64,000 nt of DNA, taken from assembly GCF_012641435.1 (NCBI RefSeq), contig NZ_JABAIJ010000001.1, positions 558,001 through 622,000 on the forward strand. The letters are read 5' to 3'. The DNA comes from Rhizobium sp. P38BS-XIX (GTDB lineage Bacteria > Pseudomonadota > Alphaproteobacteria > Rhizobiales > Rhizobiaceae). The notes beneath the pieces are model-generated. The model searched no databases. It was given only the letters and a program-made list of their open reading frames with translations, and had not been told where the DNA came from. Below are positions 26,987-36,115 of the stretch, in pieces (within the stretch, counting starts at the first letter, position 1; each line of letters opens with the position of its first letter). The position numbers were made by a program, and so were the translations under genes.

Positions 26987-27610
26987 TCAACCGCCGGAGA
27001 AGCTCAGATTGGGTGATTCCATCGCCTTTTCGAGCATCTTCACATAGTCATCCTTGGGCACGTCGATCGCGCCGAATGTCTTCAGGTGTTCGGTGGTGAA
27101 TTGGGTGTCGAGCAGGGTGAAGTTGCGGTGCCGCAATCGCTCGACCAGATGGACAAGGCAGATCTTGGACGCATCCGTTTGGCGGGAGAACATGCTTTCG
27201 CCAAAGAACGCCGACCCCAGGGACACGCCGTAAAGGCCGCCGACCAGCTTGTCGCCATCCCAGGCTTCAACCGAATGCGCGTGGCCGATGTGATGCAGTG
27301 TCTGGTAGAGCGAGCGGATCGTCTGATTGATCCAGGTGCTGGGCCGCCCATTGGTGTACTCTGCACAAGCGGCAATCACGCCAGCGAAATCGCTGTTGAA
27401 ACGGATATCGAACGGCTTTTGACGAACCGTTTTCGCCAGGCTCTTGGAGATATGAAAGGCATCCAGCGGCAGCACGCCGCGAATTTCGGGCTCGACCCAG
27501 AATATCTCGGGGTCGTCAGCCGATTCCGCCATCGGGAATAGGCCGATGGAATAGGCGCGCAACAAAATCTCCGGGGTAATGCCGGGGTTTCTGCCGCGCG
27601 CTCCGGGCAT
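26987..27610 (-). CDS. aat: Leucyl/phenylalanyl-tRNA-protein transferase
   Basis: Transfers Leu or Phe from aminoacyl-tRNA to N-terminal Arg or Lys of proteins, marking them for ClpAP degradation (N-degron pathway). It has 207 residues. Recognised by [14 protein letters not shown], the W-x-PE motif [57 protein letters not shown] and [16 protein letters not shown]. It begins three bases after the accC stop, so it is part of the aroQ-accB-accC-aat operon. Confidence 0.96.
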   Translation of the reverse strand: MPGARGRNPGITPEILLRAYSIGLFPMAESADDPEIFWVEPEIRGVLPLDAFHISKSLAKTVRQKPFDIRFNSDFAGVIAACAEYTNGRPSTWINQTIRSLYQTLHHIGHAHSVEAWDGDKLVGGLYGVSLGSAFFGESMFSRQTDASKICLVHLVERLRHRNFTLLDTQFTTEHLKTFGAIDVPKDDYVKMLEKAMESPNLSFSGG

Positions 27611-27613
27611 AGG

Positions 27614-28966
27614 CTAGGCCGATGTGTTCGCCAGGTAGTTTTCCAGCCAGTGGATATCGTAATCGCCATTGGCGATATCCTGATTGGAAACCAGATCCTG
27701 GAACAGCGGCAGGGTGGTCTTGATGCCGTCCACCACGAACTCGTCGAGCGCGCGACGCAGACGCATCATGCATTCGACGCGGGTGCGGCCGTGCACGATG
27801 AGTTTGCCGATGAGGCTGTCGTAGTAGGGCGGGATGCGGTAGCCCTGATAGGCACCCGAATCGATGCGGACACCGAGACCGCCAGGCGCATGGAAATGCG
27901 TAATCGTTCCGGGCGAGGGGACGAAGGTTCGCGCATCCTCGGCGTTGATACGGCATTCGATGGCATGACCATGGAAATGCACTTCGTCCTGCGTCACGGA
28001 AAGACCGCCGCCGGAAGCGACGCGGATCTGTTCGTGAACGAGATCGATGCCGGTGATGGCTTCCGTAACCGGGTGCTCCACCTGCAGGCGGGTGTTCATT
28101 TCGATGAAATAGAACTCGCCGTTTTCGTAAAGAAACTCGATCGTGCCGGCACCGCGATACTTCAGCTTCTTCATGGCGTCGGCGCAGACCTGGCCGATTT
28201 TCATGCGCTGTTCGACGTTGAGGGCCGGAGAATTGGCTTCTTCCCAGACCTTCTGGTGGCGGCGCTGCAGCGAGCAGTCGCGCTCGCCCAGATGCACGGC
28301 ATTGCCTTCGCCATCGCCGAACACCTGAATTTCGATGTGGCGCGGCTTGCCGAGGTATTTTTCCATGTAGACGGATTCGTTGCCGAAGGCGGCTGCGGCT
28401 TCGGTGCGCGCGGTCGTCCATGCCTCGATCAGGTCTGCTTCGGTGCGCGCGACCTTCATGCCGCGCCCGCCGCCGCCGGCCGTTGCCTTGATCAGCACCG
28501 GATAGCCGATCTCGCGTGCCGTCTTCAGCGCCTCGGCCTCGGTCTTCACTTCGCCATCGGAACCGGGAACGACCGGGATGCCGAGCTGCTGAGCCGTGGT
28601 CTTGGCGGTGATCTTGTCACCCATGATGCGGATGTGATCAGCCGTCGGCCCGATAAAGGTGATGCCATGCGCCTCGAGAATATCGGCGAACTTGGCATTT
28701 TCCGAAAGGAAGCCATAGCCGGGATGCACGGCGTCGGCGCCGGTGATCTCACAGGCGGCAACGATCTGGTGGATGTTGAGATAGCTGTCACGCGACGGCG
28801 GCGGACCGATGCAGACGCTTTCATCCGCCAGGCGCACATGCATCGCGTCGCCGTCGGCGGTCGAATGCACCGCCACAGTCGCAATGCCGAGCTCCTTGCA
28901 GGCGCGCAGCACACGAAGGGCGATCTCTCCGCGATTGGCTATGAGAATCTTCGAAATGATGGGCAT
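27614..28966 (-). CDS. accC: Acetyl-CoA carboxylase, biotin carboxylase subunit
   Basis: ATP-grasp enzyme that carboxylates biotin on AccB, the first half-reaction of acetyl-CoA carboxylase and fatty acid synthesis. The protein has 450 residues. Motifs include [29 protein letters not shown], the glycine-rich [31 protein letters not shown] and [16 protein letters not shown] with catalytic Arg and Glu. Four bases separate it from accB. Expected to be cytoplasmic, in complex with AccB. Confidence 0.97.
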   Translation of the reverse strand: MPIISKILIANRGEIALRVLRACKELGIATVAVHSTADGDAMHVRLADESVCIGPPPSRDSYLNIHQIVAACEITGADAVHPGYGFLSENAKFADILEAHGITFIGPTADHIRIMGDKITAKTTAQQLGIPVVPGSDGEVKTEAEALKTAREIGYPVLIKATAGGGGRGMKVARTEADLIEAWTTARTEAAAAFGNESVYMEKYLGKPRHIEIQVFGDGEGNAVHLGERDCSLQRRHQKVWEEANSPALNVEQRMKIGQVCADAMKKLKYRGAGTIEFLYENGEFYFIEMNTRLQVEHPVTEAITGIDLVHEQIRVASGGGLSVTQDEVHFHGHAIECRINAEDARTFVPSPGTITHFHAPGGLGVRIDSGAYQGYRIPPYYDSLIGKLIVHGRTRVECMMRLRRALDEFVVDGIKTTLPLFQDLVSNQDIANGDYDIHWLENYLANTSA

Positions 28967-28970
28967 GGGC

Positions 28971-29444
28971 TTACTCGATGACGACCAGGGGTTCGCCGTA
29001 TTCGACCGGACGGCCGTCCTGAACGACGATTTCGGTGACCGTGCCGGATTTCGGCGCAGGGATCTGGTTCATCGTCTTCATGGCTTCGATGATCAGCAGC
29101 GTCTGACCTTCCTTGACGGTTGCGCCGACCTGAATGAAGGCAGCCGAACCCGGAGCCGGTGCCAGATAGGCGGTACCAACCATCGGGGCGCTGACGACGT
29201 TATCCGGATTGCGCGTCTTGCCTGCGGGGGCGGCCGCAGCGACCGGCGCGGCAGCCACAGGTGCAGCGGCAAAGGCTGCCGGAGCCGCGATCGGCGCCTG
29301 GACATATTGCATGTTGCCAGCGCGCGATACGCGAATACGCAGATCTTCCTGCTCGACTTCGATCTCCGTCAGATCCGTGTCGTTGAGAATGTTGGCGAGG
29401 TCGCGAATGAGCGCCTGGTCGATACCCGATTTCTTTTCAGCCAT
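28971..29444 (-). CDS. accB: Acetyl-CoA carboxylase, biotin carboxyl carrier protein
   Basis: Biotin carrier of acetyl-CoA carboxylase, 157 residues. An N-terminal part ([24 protein letters not shown]) precedes an Ala/Pro-rich linker (roughly residues 50-75), then the C-terminal lipoyl-like biotinyl domain. The biotinylated lysine is in [13 protein letters not shown]; the residue after Lys is Thr where E. coli has Met, a variant I believe is usual in alphaproteobacteria. The gene lies between aroQ and accC. Confidence 0.96.
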   Translation of the reverse strand: MAEKKSGIDQALIRDLANILNDTDLTEIEVEQEDLRIRVSRAGNMQYVQAPIAAPAAFAAAPVAAAPVAAAAPAGKTRNPDNVVSAPMVGTAYLAPAPGSAAFIQVGATVKEGQTLLIIEAMKTMNQIPAPKSGTVTEIVVQDGRPVEYGEPLVVIE

Positions 29445-29468
29445 TGGATTTCTTGCCCTGTATTTTTG

Positions 29469-29906
29469 TTATTGGGTTATGGATTTAAGCGCATGAAGCG
29501 CCAGGATGTAGCTATAAGGTCCGAAACCGCAGATCATGCCCTTTGCTGCGGGCGCAATCATCGATTTATGCCGGAATTCTTCGCGTGCGTGGATATTGGA
29601 GATGTGAACCTCCACCACGGGAACCGAAATGGAGCGGATTGCATCGTGCAGCGCGATCGACGTGTGGCCATATGCACCGGGATTGATCGCAATGCCTGCG
29701 GCCGTGTCGCCAGCTTCATGCATCCAATCCACCAGCACGCCTTCATGGTTGCTCTGCCGGAAATCGACGACGAAGCCCAGGCTTTCGCCGACGGACTTGC
29801 AGTCTGCTTCGATATCCTTGAGCGTCTTGCCGCCATAGATGCCCGGCTCGCGCTTGCCGAGAGCATTCAAATTGGGTCCGTTGAGGACAAAAATAGTTTG
29901 CGCCAT
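29469..29906 (-). CDS. aroQ: 3-dehydroquinate dehydratase, type II
   Basis: Converts 3-dehydroquinate to 3-dehydroshikimate in aromatic amino acid synthesis. Protein of 145 residues with NGPNLNALGKREPGIYGG, where the catalytic Tyr lies, then FRQSNHEGVLVDWMHEA, INPGAYGHTS with the catalytic His nearby, and EVHISNIHAREEFRHKS. Start ATG at 29906 gives the normal family length; the longer upstream frame does not. It is the first gene of the aroQ-accB-accC-aat operon. The 184 bases before it should hold the promoter. Confidence 0.96.
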   Translation of the reverse strand: MAQTIFVLNGPNLNALGKREPGIYGGKTLKDIEADCKSVGESLGFVVDFRQSNHEGVLVDWMHEAGDTAAGIAINPGAYGHTSIALHDAIRSISVPVVEVHISNIHAREEFRHKSMIAPAAKGMICGFGPYSYILALHALKSITQ

Positions 29907-30090
29907 CAGTGGTTCCGTCAAAGTGCAGCGCAACCTATAGACTCCCGAGGCCTCATAGGAAAGCCCCGGAGCGTAGGTTGCGTGTCTCTAGATGTGGAAA
30001 CGGCTCGATTTTGGCAATTTTGAGCCCCGTCTAAATCGGCGAGGCTCGTGTCATGTGTCAAACTAGGTGTGAGACACCAGCGTATGGATG

Positions 30091-30858
30091 TCAGCAGCTC
30101 GTCTTTCCGCAACTGCGGACGTTGGCAATCTTCTCTTGAATGGCGTCCAGTCCGATTGCACCGGAAATTGTTTCGTTGCCAATGACATAGGCAGGGGTGC
30201 CCGTCACGTTGAGGTCGGACGCAAGCTGGTAGGTTGCCTTGATCATGTCGGTGTTCGGGGCCTTTGCCATTTCAGCGCGGATGGCCGCTTCCGAAACACC
30301 AAGCGACGTGGCGACATCCATTGCGGTATCTTCCGAGGCTCTGCCATCGCTACCCAGCAGCTTGTGATGGAACTCGGCGTATTTTTCGGGCGCCAGCAAG
30401 CGGAAGGCGCTGGAAACACGCGAGGCGGCAACCGAGTCCGCACCGAGGATCGGGAATTCCTTCAGCACGAACCGAACATCCTTGTCCTGCTTCAGCAAGG
30501 TGTCCATGTCGCCGAGCGCATGGCGGCAATAGGTGCAGTTATAGTCGAAGAACTCGACGACGGTGATCTTGCCCTGTGGGTTGCCGATCGCGACGTCATC
30601 CTTGGAATTGAAGATGGCGTCCTTGTTCTGCGCGATCACCTGGGCAGACTGGGTGAGGCGGGCCTCATCCTGCTTCTTTTCAAGGGCGGCCTGCGCATCC
30701 AGCAACACTTCCGGATGTTCGACGAGGTATTCCTTGATGAATTCTCCTATTTCCTTCTTCTGCTGATCGTCCAGCGCGGCGGCGGGCTGGATAAGGGCGA
30801 AGGACGCTGTGAGGGCGATCGCCGAAACCGTCAGCAGGCTTTTGAAAGAAAAGGTCAT
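30091..30858 (-). CDS. DsbA-family thioredoxin-fold protein, exported
   Basis: Periplasmic thiol:disulfide oxidoreductase of the DsbA/DsbG-like group, 255 residues. A signal peptide (FKSLLTVSAIALTASFALIQPAAALD) is followed by a helical segment (EIGEFIKEYLVEHPEVLLDAQ) and then the thioredoxin fold with active-site CTYC in FFDYNCTYCRHA near residue 107 and the cis-Pro motif VTGTPAYVIG near residue 225. This N-terminal helical extension resembles the Com1/ScsC-like proteins, which can form multimers. A GAGG ribosome-binding site lies before the ATG. Substrates are unknown. Confidence 0.92.
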   Translation of the reverse strand: MTFSFKSLLTVSAIALTASFALIQPAAALDDQQKKEIGEFIKEYLVEHPEVLLDAQAALEKKQDEARLTQSAQVIAQNKDAIFNSKDDVAIGNPQGKITVVEFFDYNCTYCRHALGDMDTLLKQDKDVRFVLKEFPILGADSVAASRVSSAFRLLAPEKYAEFHHKLLGSDGRASEDTAMDVATSLGVSEAAIRAEMAKAPNTDMIKATYQLASDLNVTGTPAYVIGNETISGAIGLDAIQEKIANVRSCGKTSC

Positions 30859-31070
30859 TGGATCCTCGTTTGGAGTTATGCGGAGACTGCAGTCTTTGGA
30901 TGCGGCATAGCACCCTCGGGTTAACATCCGCAAATATGTTCGGCAATTTACGGTGCTTCCCTATTTCCAGAAACAGGAATTTTCACGACAAAGCGGCAAT
31001 CGCAGGATTGTGAACGGCCTGATATTGCGGCAAATGTCGCACCACGATCCGATCTGAGAGAGAATTGATC

Positions 31071-32228
31071 TTGTTTTCCCTATCCAAGCGCAGCGATGTC
31101 GAGCCCTTCCACGCCATGGATGTCCTGGCGGAGGCGACACGGCGCCGCCAGGCCGGGCATCCCGTCATTTCGATGGCGGTGGGGCAGCCCTCCCATCCTG
31201 CTCCACAGGCGGCTCTTGAGGCCTCGCGTGCAGCACTTGGCCATGGACGGATCGGATATACGGATTCGCTCGGAACGCTCGCATTGCGCCAGGCGTTGTC
31301 CCGTCACTACGAGGCACGTCACGGGTTGTCGATCGATCCAAAACGAATCGCTATCACGACAGGCTCGTCGGCTGGCTTCAATCTGGCTTTCCTGACCCTG
31401 TTCGATGCCGGTGACGCCGTTGCCATCGCCCGGCCGGGATATCCCGCCTACCGCAATATCCTGGCAGCGCTCGGGCTTGATGTCGTCGAAGTACCGGTGA
31501 CCGAGGAAACGCAGTTCACGCTGACGCCGGAAAGTCTCGAGGCGGCGCAGATTGCCAGCGGAAAGCGGCTGAAAGGCGTGCTGCTTGCGAGCCCCGCCAA
31601 TCCGACTGGAACCGTGACGGGCAGGGCGGCGCTGAAAGCGCTCGCGGATTACTGTGCCGAACGTTCCATCGCCTTCATTTCGGACGAGATCTATCACGGC
31701 CTCACCTTTGTCGGTGAGGAAACAAGTGCCCTCGAATTGACCGACGAAGCGATCGTCATCAACTCGTTCTCGAAATACTACTGCATGACGGGTTGGCGCA
31801 TCGGCTGGATGGTGCTGCCAGAACGGCTGGTACGCCCGATTGAGCGTGTCGCGCAGAGCCTCTATATCTCTGCGCCGGAGCTGTCGCAGATCGCCGCCGA
31901 AGCGGCCCTCGGCGCCAGCGCCGAACTCGATGTCTATCGCGAGAGCTATGGTCGCAACCGCGACTTTCTCATGCGACGCCTGCCCGAGATCGGCTTGCGT
32001 ATAGCCTCGCCAATGGACGGTGCTTTCTACGCCTATGTCGATGTCAGCCGTTTCACCAATGACAGCATGGACTTCGCGCGCAAGATGCTGGCGGAAATCA
32101 ATGTGGCCGCCACACCCGGCCTCGATTTCGACCCCGTAGAAGGGCACCGTGCCATGCGCTTCTCCTATGCCGGCTCGAATGCCGAGATCGAAGAGGCGAT
32201 CGAACGCGTGGCTGCCTGGCTGAAATAG
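31071..32228 (+). CDS. Aminotransferase class I/II, PLP-dependent
   Basis: Fold type I aminotransferase of 385 residues, probably using aromatic or branched-chain amino acids, though the exact substrate cannot be told. PLP-binding features include SSAGFNLAFLTLFDAGD, SPANPTGTVTG (Asn), SDEIYHGLTF (Asp/Tyr) and NSFSKYYCMTGWRIGW with the Schiff-base lysine. It has no ATG at the expected place; TTG at 31071 sits seven bases after GAGAGAGA and is preferred over TTG at 31065. It diverges from the DsbA-like gene. Confidence 0.88.
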   Translation: MFSLSKRSDVEPFHAMDVLAEATRRRQAGHPVISMAVGQPSHPAPQAALEASRAALGHGRIGYTDSLGTLALRQALSRHYEARHGLSIDPKRIAITTGSSAGFNLAFLTLFDAGDAVAIARPGYPAYRNILAALGLDVVEVPVTEETQFTLTPESLEAAQIASGKRLKGVLLASPANPTGTVTGRAALKALADYCAERSIAFISDEIYHGLTFVGEETSALELTDEAIVINSFSKYYCMTGWRIGWMVLPERLVRPIERVAQSLYISAPELSQIAAEAALGASAELDVYRESYGRNRDFLMRRLPEIGLRIASPMDGAFYAYVDVSRFTNDSMDFARKMLAEINVAATPGLDFDPVEGHRAMRFSYAGSNAEIEEAIERVAAWLK

Positions 32229-32351
32229 AATCCCCAATCAACGGGTTACGCTCCCTTGCGGAAGTGATTTCGCAGGCGCAGCGCCCGATCTTTGCATTCC
32301 TGAACTGCGACGCGTACCCGCATGTTTGCGAAGGGGTCAACGCGCAACGCC

Positions 32352-32425
32352 TAAAACATGTCGCGTAAAACTGTGCAGCGATTTCACTATGACGACATCC
32401 GCAAGATCAAGAATCTCAAGTGCGA
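32352..32425. repeat. Diverged rhizobial intergenic repeat
   Basis: The 362-base gap between the aminotransferase gene and rne contains AACATGTCGCGTAAAACTG followed by GCAGCGATTTCACTATGACGACAT, which looks like a diverged copy of an interspersed element common in Rhizobium genomes (ATGTCGCGCAAAA...GCAGCGGTTTTGCG...CGACAT). ATGTCG and CGACAT at its ends can pair, making a hairpin of roughly 40 bases. Recognition is from memory; only one copy was noticed here. The rest of the gap shows no gene. Confidence 0.55.
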
Positions 32426-32530
32426 GACGCGGATATTAAGATCGCTGCGTGCTCTGGCATCCGCAGCGGACTAAAACCTTTGCCCGGATCAGGTGCTACT
32501 TCCTCAGAGTTGGCCTCAATATCAGCAAAC

Positions 32531-32565
32531 GAAAAATCCGGCCGCGTCGCCACAGCCGGATTTTG
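32531..32565 (-). terminator. Intrinsic terminator of rne
   Basis: Read on the minus strand, AAAATCCGGC and GCCGGATTTTT form a ten-pair stem with a GC-rich loop, ending in a T5 run, 25 bases after the rne stop. Because the stem contains A and T tracts on both sides it could also act for plus-strand transcription. Confidence 0.85.
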
Positions 32566-32590
32566 ATTTATCTATCTGTATTTACAGCTC

Positions 32591-35488
32591 TCAGAAGAAG
32601 CCGCGGCGCTGCCACCAGCCAGCCTTCTTTGGCTTGGCCGGGTCACCGTCACCATCGCCGCCTTCGTTGGCACGGTTCGACGTGACCACCGGCGCAGAGG
32701 AAGCGACATTCGATTCGCGATTGGCACGCGCCGGCTTGGCTGCTTCATCTGCAACATCGGTTGGAGCCGGTGCGCTCGTCTCGTCGAGAGCTTGCGCGAT
32801 TTCCGCGACAGTCTCTACTTCGGGATCAGCAACCGTTACGGCAACAGCCTCTTCAACAACCGGCGTTTCCACCGGCGACGGTTCGGCAGCCTTTGCCTTG
32901 CGGCGACCGCGACCCTTTGCGGGCTTTACATCTTCCGTGACCGAAGCTGCAGTCTCGACTGCTGCCATGGCAGGCTGATCCTCGACCACAGCTTCGCTTT
33001 CGGAAACGACGGTTTCGGCTACAGCAACGGTCGCGTCGACTTCGCCGCCAGCATCGGCCGCAACAGCCTCTTCGGAGCCGGCATCGTCTTCGCCGTTTAC
33101 ATCCTGCTCGCTGCCTTCATTCTCGCGATTGCGGCGACCGCCGCGCTTGCCGCGACGACGACGCTTGCGCTTCTGCTGGGCATCATCGCTGTCGGCAGAA
33201 GAGGCGGCATCGGTGCCGGCGTCGTCTTCATCCTCATCGCCTTCTTCACCGTCTTCGGCTGCATCGGCCAAGGAGGCATCATCGGACGCAGCGCCCGGCT
33301 GCGCATCGTTGCCGCGGCCACGACGACGACGACGACGCTTGCGCTTGCGATTGCCGTCACTGTTTTCGGAGCGAGCGGCCGGCTGCTGCTCGGTGCTTGC
33401 AGCCTTTTCTTCCAGCTCTTCGTCTTCTTCCTCATCGGCCTCGATGACGATGTCGTCGTCTTCGTCTTCTGGGATGGCGGCGAAATTGAACAGGCTTTCG
33501 ATCTTCACCGGGTTTGCGACCGGCTCACCGCGATCGATCGCGAAGTGCTGGGTGCCTACCGAATTGTCAGCACCGATGATGATGGCAACGCCGAAGCGTG
33601 CTTCGTAATCGACGATTGTCTGGCGCTTATGATTGAGCAGATAAAGCGCGATATCCGGGGTCGTGCGCACGGTAATGTCGTGCGTGGTGTTCTTGAGCAG
33701 GTATTCCTCGATGCCGCGCAGGACATGCAGGGCAACGGAGGACTGCGAGCGAACGTGACCGGTGCCGCCGCAATGCGAGCAAATCTGCGTCGTGCTTTCG
33801 AGAACCGAAGCGCGGATACGCTGGCGCGACATTTCCAGAAGACCGAAATGCGAGATACGGCCGACCTGGATGCGGGCACGGTCGTTCTTCAGGCATTCCT
33901 TCAGCTTCTTCTCGACGGCGCGGTTGTTGCGCTTCTCTTCCATGTCGATGAAGTCGATGACGATCAGGCCGGCAAGGTCGCGCAGACGGAGCTGACGCGC
34001 GACTTCATCCGCAGCCTCAAGGTTCGTCTGAAGCGCCGTATCCTCGATGGAATGTTCGCGGGTCGACCGGCCGGAGTTGACGTCGATCGAAACCAGCGCT
34101 TCCGTCTGGTTCATGATCAGGTAACCGCCCGACTTCAGCGTCACCTGCGGCTGCAGCATGCGGTCAAGCTGCGCCTCGATGCCGGAGCGCGAGAAGATCG
34201 GGTGAATGTCGCGATAGGGCTGAACCACCTTGGCGTGGCTCGGCATCAGCATCTTCATGAAGTCTTTCGCTTCACGATAGCCTTCCTCGCCGGAAACGAT
34301 GACTTCGCCGATATCCTTGTTGTAGAGGTCGCGGATCGAGCGCTTGATCAGGCTGCCTTCTTCGTAGACGAGGCACGGCGCGGTCGAAGCCAGCGTCAGC
34401 GTGCGGACGTTTTCCCAAAGGCGCATCAGATATTCGAAATCGCGCTTGACCTCGACCTTGGTGCGGTTGGCACCGGCGGTACGCAGGATGACGCCCATGC
34501 CCTGCGGCACTTCGAGCATCTTGGCGATTTCCTTCAGGCGCTTGCGGTCCTGCGGATTGGTGATCTTGCGGGAAATGCCGCCGCCGCGTGCCGTGTTCGG
34601 CATCAGAACCGAGTAGCGGCCTGCGAGCGAGAGATAGGTGGTGAGCGCCGCGCCCTTGTTGCCGCGTTCTTCCTTGGCCACCTGCACCAGCAGGATCTGC
34701 CGACGCTTGATGACTTCCTGAATGCGGTACTGCTTGCGCGGCTTGCGCTGGGCGCGATCGGGAACTTCTTCCATCGCGTCTTCGGCGCCGACGGATTCGA
34801 TCACTTCCTCTTCATGGTCGTGATCGTCATCATCGTCGTCATCGTGGCGGCGCTTGGAAAGATCGACATCTTCCGAAATCGAATCGGTTTCGACCATTGC
34901 GGCCATTTCGCCAGACGAACCGTCTTCGTCGTCGCTCGGAGCGTCAACGGCCGCCTCTGCAGCAGGGGCTTCTTCGGCTGCTGCGGCAGGCTTCTTGCGG
35001 CTACGGCGCGGCTTGGCCTTCTTTGCCGGAGCTGCTTCCTCGGTGGGAGCAACAGCTTCGGGCGCCGGCGCTTCTTCAACGGCCTCGGCGGGCGCGGCAG
35101 CTTCGGTGCTTTCCTTCGCAATGATGCCGATGTCGGGCTGTTCCTGCTGAGAAAGATCGAGTGCGGTTTCCACATGCTCGACGTCGTCATCGCGGCGATG
35201 TTCTTCGGCTTCCGCCTTCAGAAGCGCCTGACGATCGGCCAGCGGGATCTGGTAATAATCGGGATGGATTTCGGCAAAAGCCAGGAAGCCGTGTCGGTTG
35301 CCGCCGTAATCAACGAAAGCAGCCTGAAGCGAGGGCTCGACCCGCGTTACTTTTGCCAGGTAGATGTTGCCGCGTATCTGCTTCTTGTGCTGGGACTCGA
35401 AGTCAAATTCTTCTATGCGGTTCCCGCGAACGACAACGACGCGCGTCTCTTCCTCGTGAGACGCATCGATAAGCATTTTGTCTGCCAT
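32591..35488 (-). CDS. rne: Ribonuclease E
   Basis: Endoribonuclease for mRNA decay and rRNA/tRNA processing and scaffold of the degradosome. The 965-residue protein begins MADKMLIDASHEEETRVVVV; the S1 domain is interrupted by a long acidic insert (about residues 95-260, rich in Glu, Ala and Asp), as in other alphaproteobacteria. The RNase H/DNase I-like catalytic part contains VSIDVNSGRSTRE and IDFIDMEEKRNNRAVE, and the Zn-link is CSHCGGTGHVRS. The C-terminal third is disordered with Arg-rich blocks (NRKRKRRRRRRGRGND) and acidic blocks, ending KKAGWWQRRGFF. A longer frame upstream lacks family match. Confidence 0.96.
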   Translation of the reverse strand: MADKMLIDASHEEETRVVVVRGNRIEEFDFESQHKKQIRGNIYLAKVTRVEPSLQAAFVDYGGNRHGFLAFAEIHPDYYQIPLADRQALLKAEAEEHRRDDDVEHVETALDLSQQEQPDIGIIAKESTEAAAPAEAVEEAPAPEAVAPTEEAAPAKKAKPRRSRKKPAAAAEEAPAAEAAVDAPSDDEDGSSGEMAAMVETDSISEDVDLSKRRHDDDDDDDHDHEEEVIESVGAEDAMEEVPDRAQRKPRKQYRIQEVIKRRQILLVQVAKEERGNKGAALTTYLSLAGRYSVLMPNTARGGGISRKITNPQDRKRLKEIAKMLEVPQGMGVILRTAGANRTKVEVKRDFEYLMRLWENVRTLTLASTAPCLVYEEGSLIKRSIRDLYNKDIGEVIVSGEEGYREAKDFMKMLMPSHAKVVQPYRDIHPIFSRSGIEAQLDRMLQPQVTLKSGGYLIMNQTEALVSIDVNSGRSTREHSIEDTALQTNLEAADEVARQLRLRDLAGLIVIDFIDMEEKRNNRAVEKKLKECLKNDRARIQVGRISHFGLLEMSRQRIRASVLESTTQICSHCGGTGHVRSQSSVALHVLRGIEEYLLKNTTHDITVRTTPDIALYLLNHKRQTIVDYEARFGVAIIIGADNSVGTQHFAIDRGEPVANPVKIESLFNFAAIPEDEDDDIVIEADEEEDEELEEKAASTEQQPAARSENSDGNRKRKRRRRRRGRGNDAQPGAASDDASLADAAEDGEEGDEDEDDAGTDAASSADSDDAQQKRKRRRRGKRGGRRNRENEGSEQDVNGEDDAGSEEAVAADAGGEVDATVAVAETVVSESEAVVEDQPAMAAVETAASVTEDVKPAKGRGRRKAKAAEPSPVETPVVEEAVAVTVADPEVETVAEIAQALDETSAPAPTDVADEAAKPARANRESNVASSAPVVTSNRANEGGDGDGDPAKPKKAGWWQRRGFF

Positions 35489-36115
35489 GAAAGCTGTGCT
35501 CCTCGGCGCCGGCAAGCGGAAGGGGGCCTGCCTGTCACTCGGACAAGCTGGATGTGCTCCGCCGTTGCTGCACCGGATAATGAAAGTCGCGATGGGTTAT
35601 TCGGAGATGACAGCATCCAGACTGCGGCCGGGGCATTGCTTCCCTGGGGTCTGTTGACTTTGTAAAAAAGCTGCTGCGGTAACATCCGTAACCAAGCGAG
35701 ATCGACTATGCCTAAGACCCAAACGGGCCCGATGAATGTGCTCTCTAAAGAGCGATTGGTGGCTCTCCACCGATGAACTTCCCGTTGAAAACCGGAAGTT
35801 CAGATATCCACTGTTTGGAGCAGAAGCACTGCAGACGTCGGATGAATGCCGCTTATTGGCGCCTGGTACTCGAAGGCGGCTGCCTTTGCGACGACTCTAT
35901 CCCGTCAACACTTCTACCCTAATATGCGTTGTATGTTTTATCTGTCACAATAGCAAGGGAAAAGCCAAGTATGCCATAATATTGATGGATTCGTCGGATG
36001 ATGAGAACGAAGGAGGGGAGGGTTCGATTCGCCTCCCGGCGCATCATCGGATGCAGTCATCACGTCAGACCTGGCGCCCTTTTATCGGGGCTTCAAAAAC
36101 AACGCGAGAACCAAT
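35489..36115. promoter_or_regulatory. Long region between rne and amiC with three tandem hairpins
   Basis: The 627-base divergent gap has no credible gene. At 35740-35801 lie three consecutive perfect or near-perfect hairpins: GCTCT-CTAA-AGAGC, ATTGGTGG-CTCT-CCACCGAT and GAACTTCC-(11)-GGAAGTTC. They are about 250 bases upstream of rne and would sit in its 5' leader if transcription starts beyond them. E. coli rne has an autoregulatory structured leader, so a similar role here is possible; a separate small RNA is the alternative. Promoters for both divergent genes should be here. Confidence 0.5.

Noticed and set aside
32792..35665. Plus-strand open frame of 957 codons opposite rne
   Set aside because: Composition (Phe/Ala/Ser/Arg runs) is a mirror of the acidic and basic low-complexity parts of RNase E; no domain.
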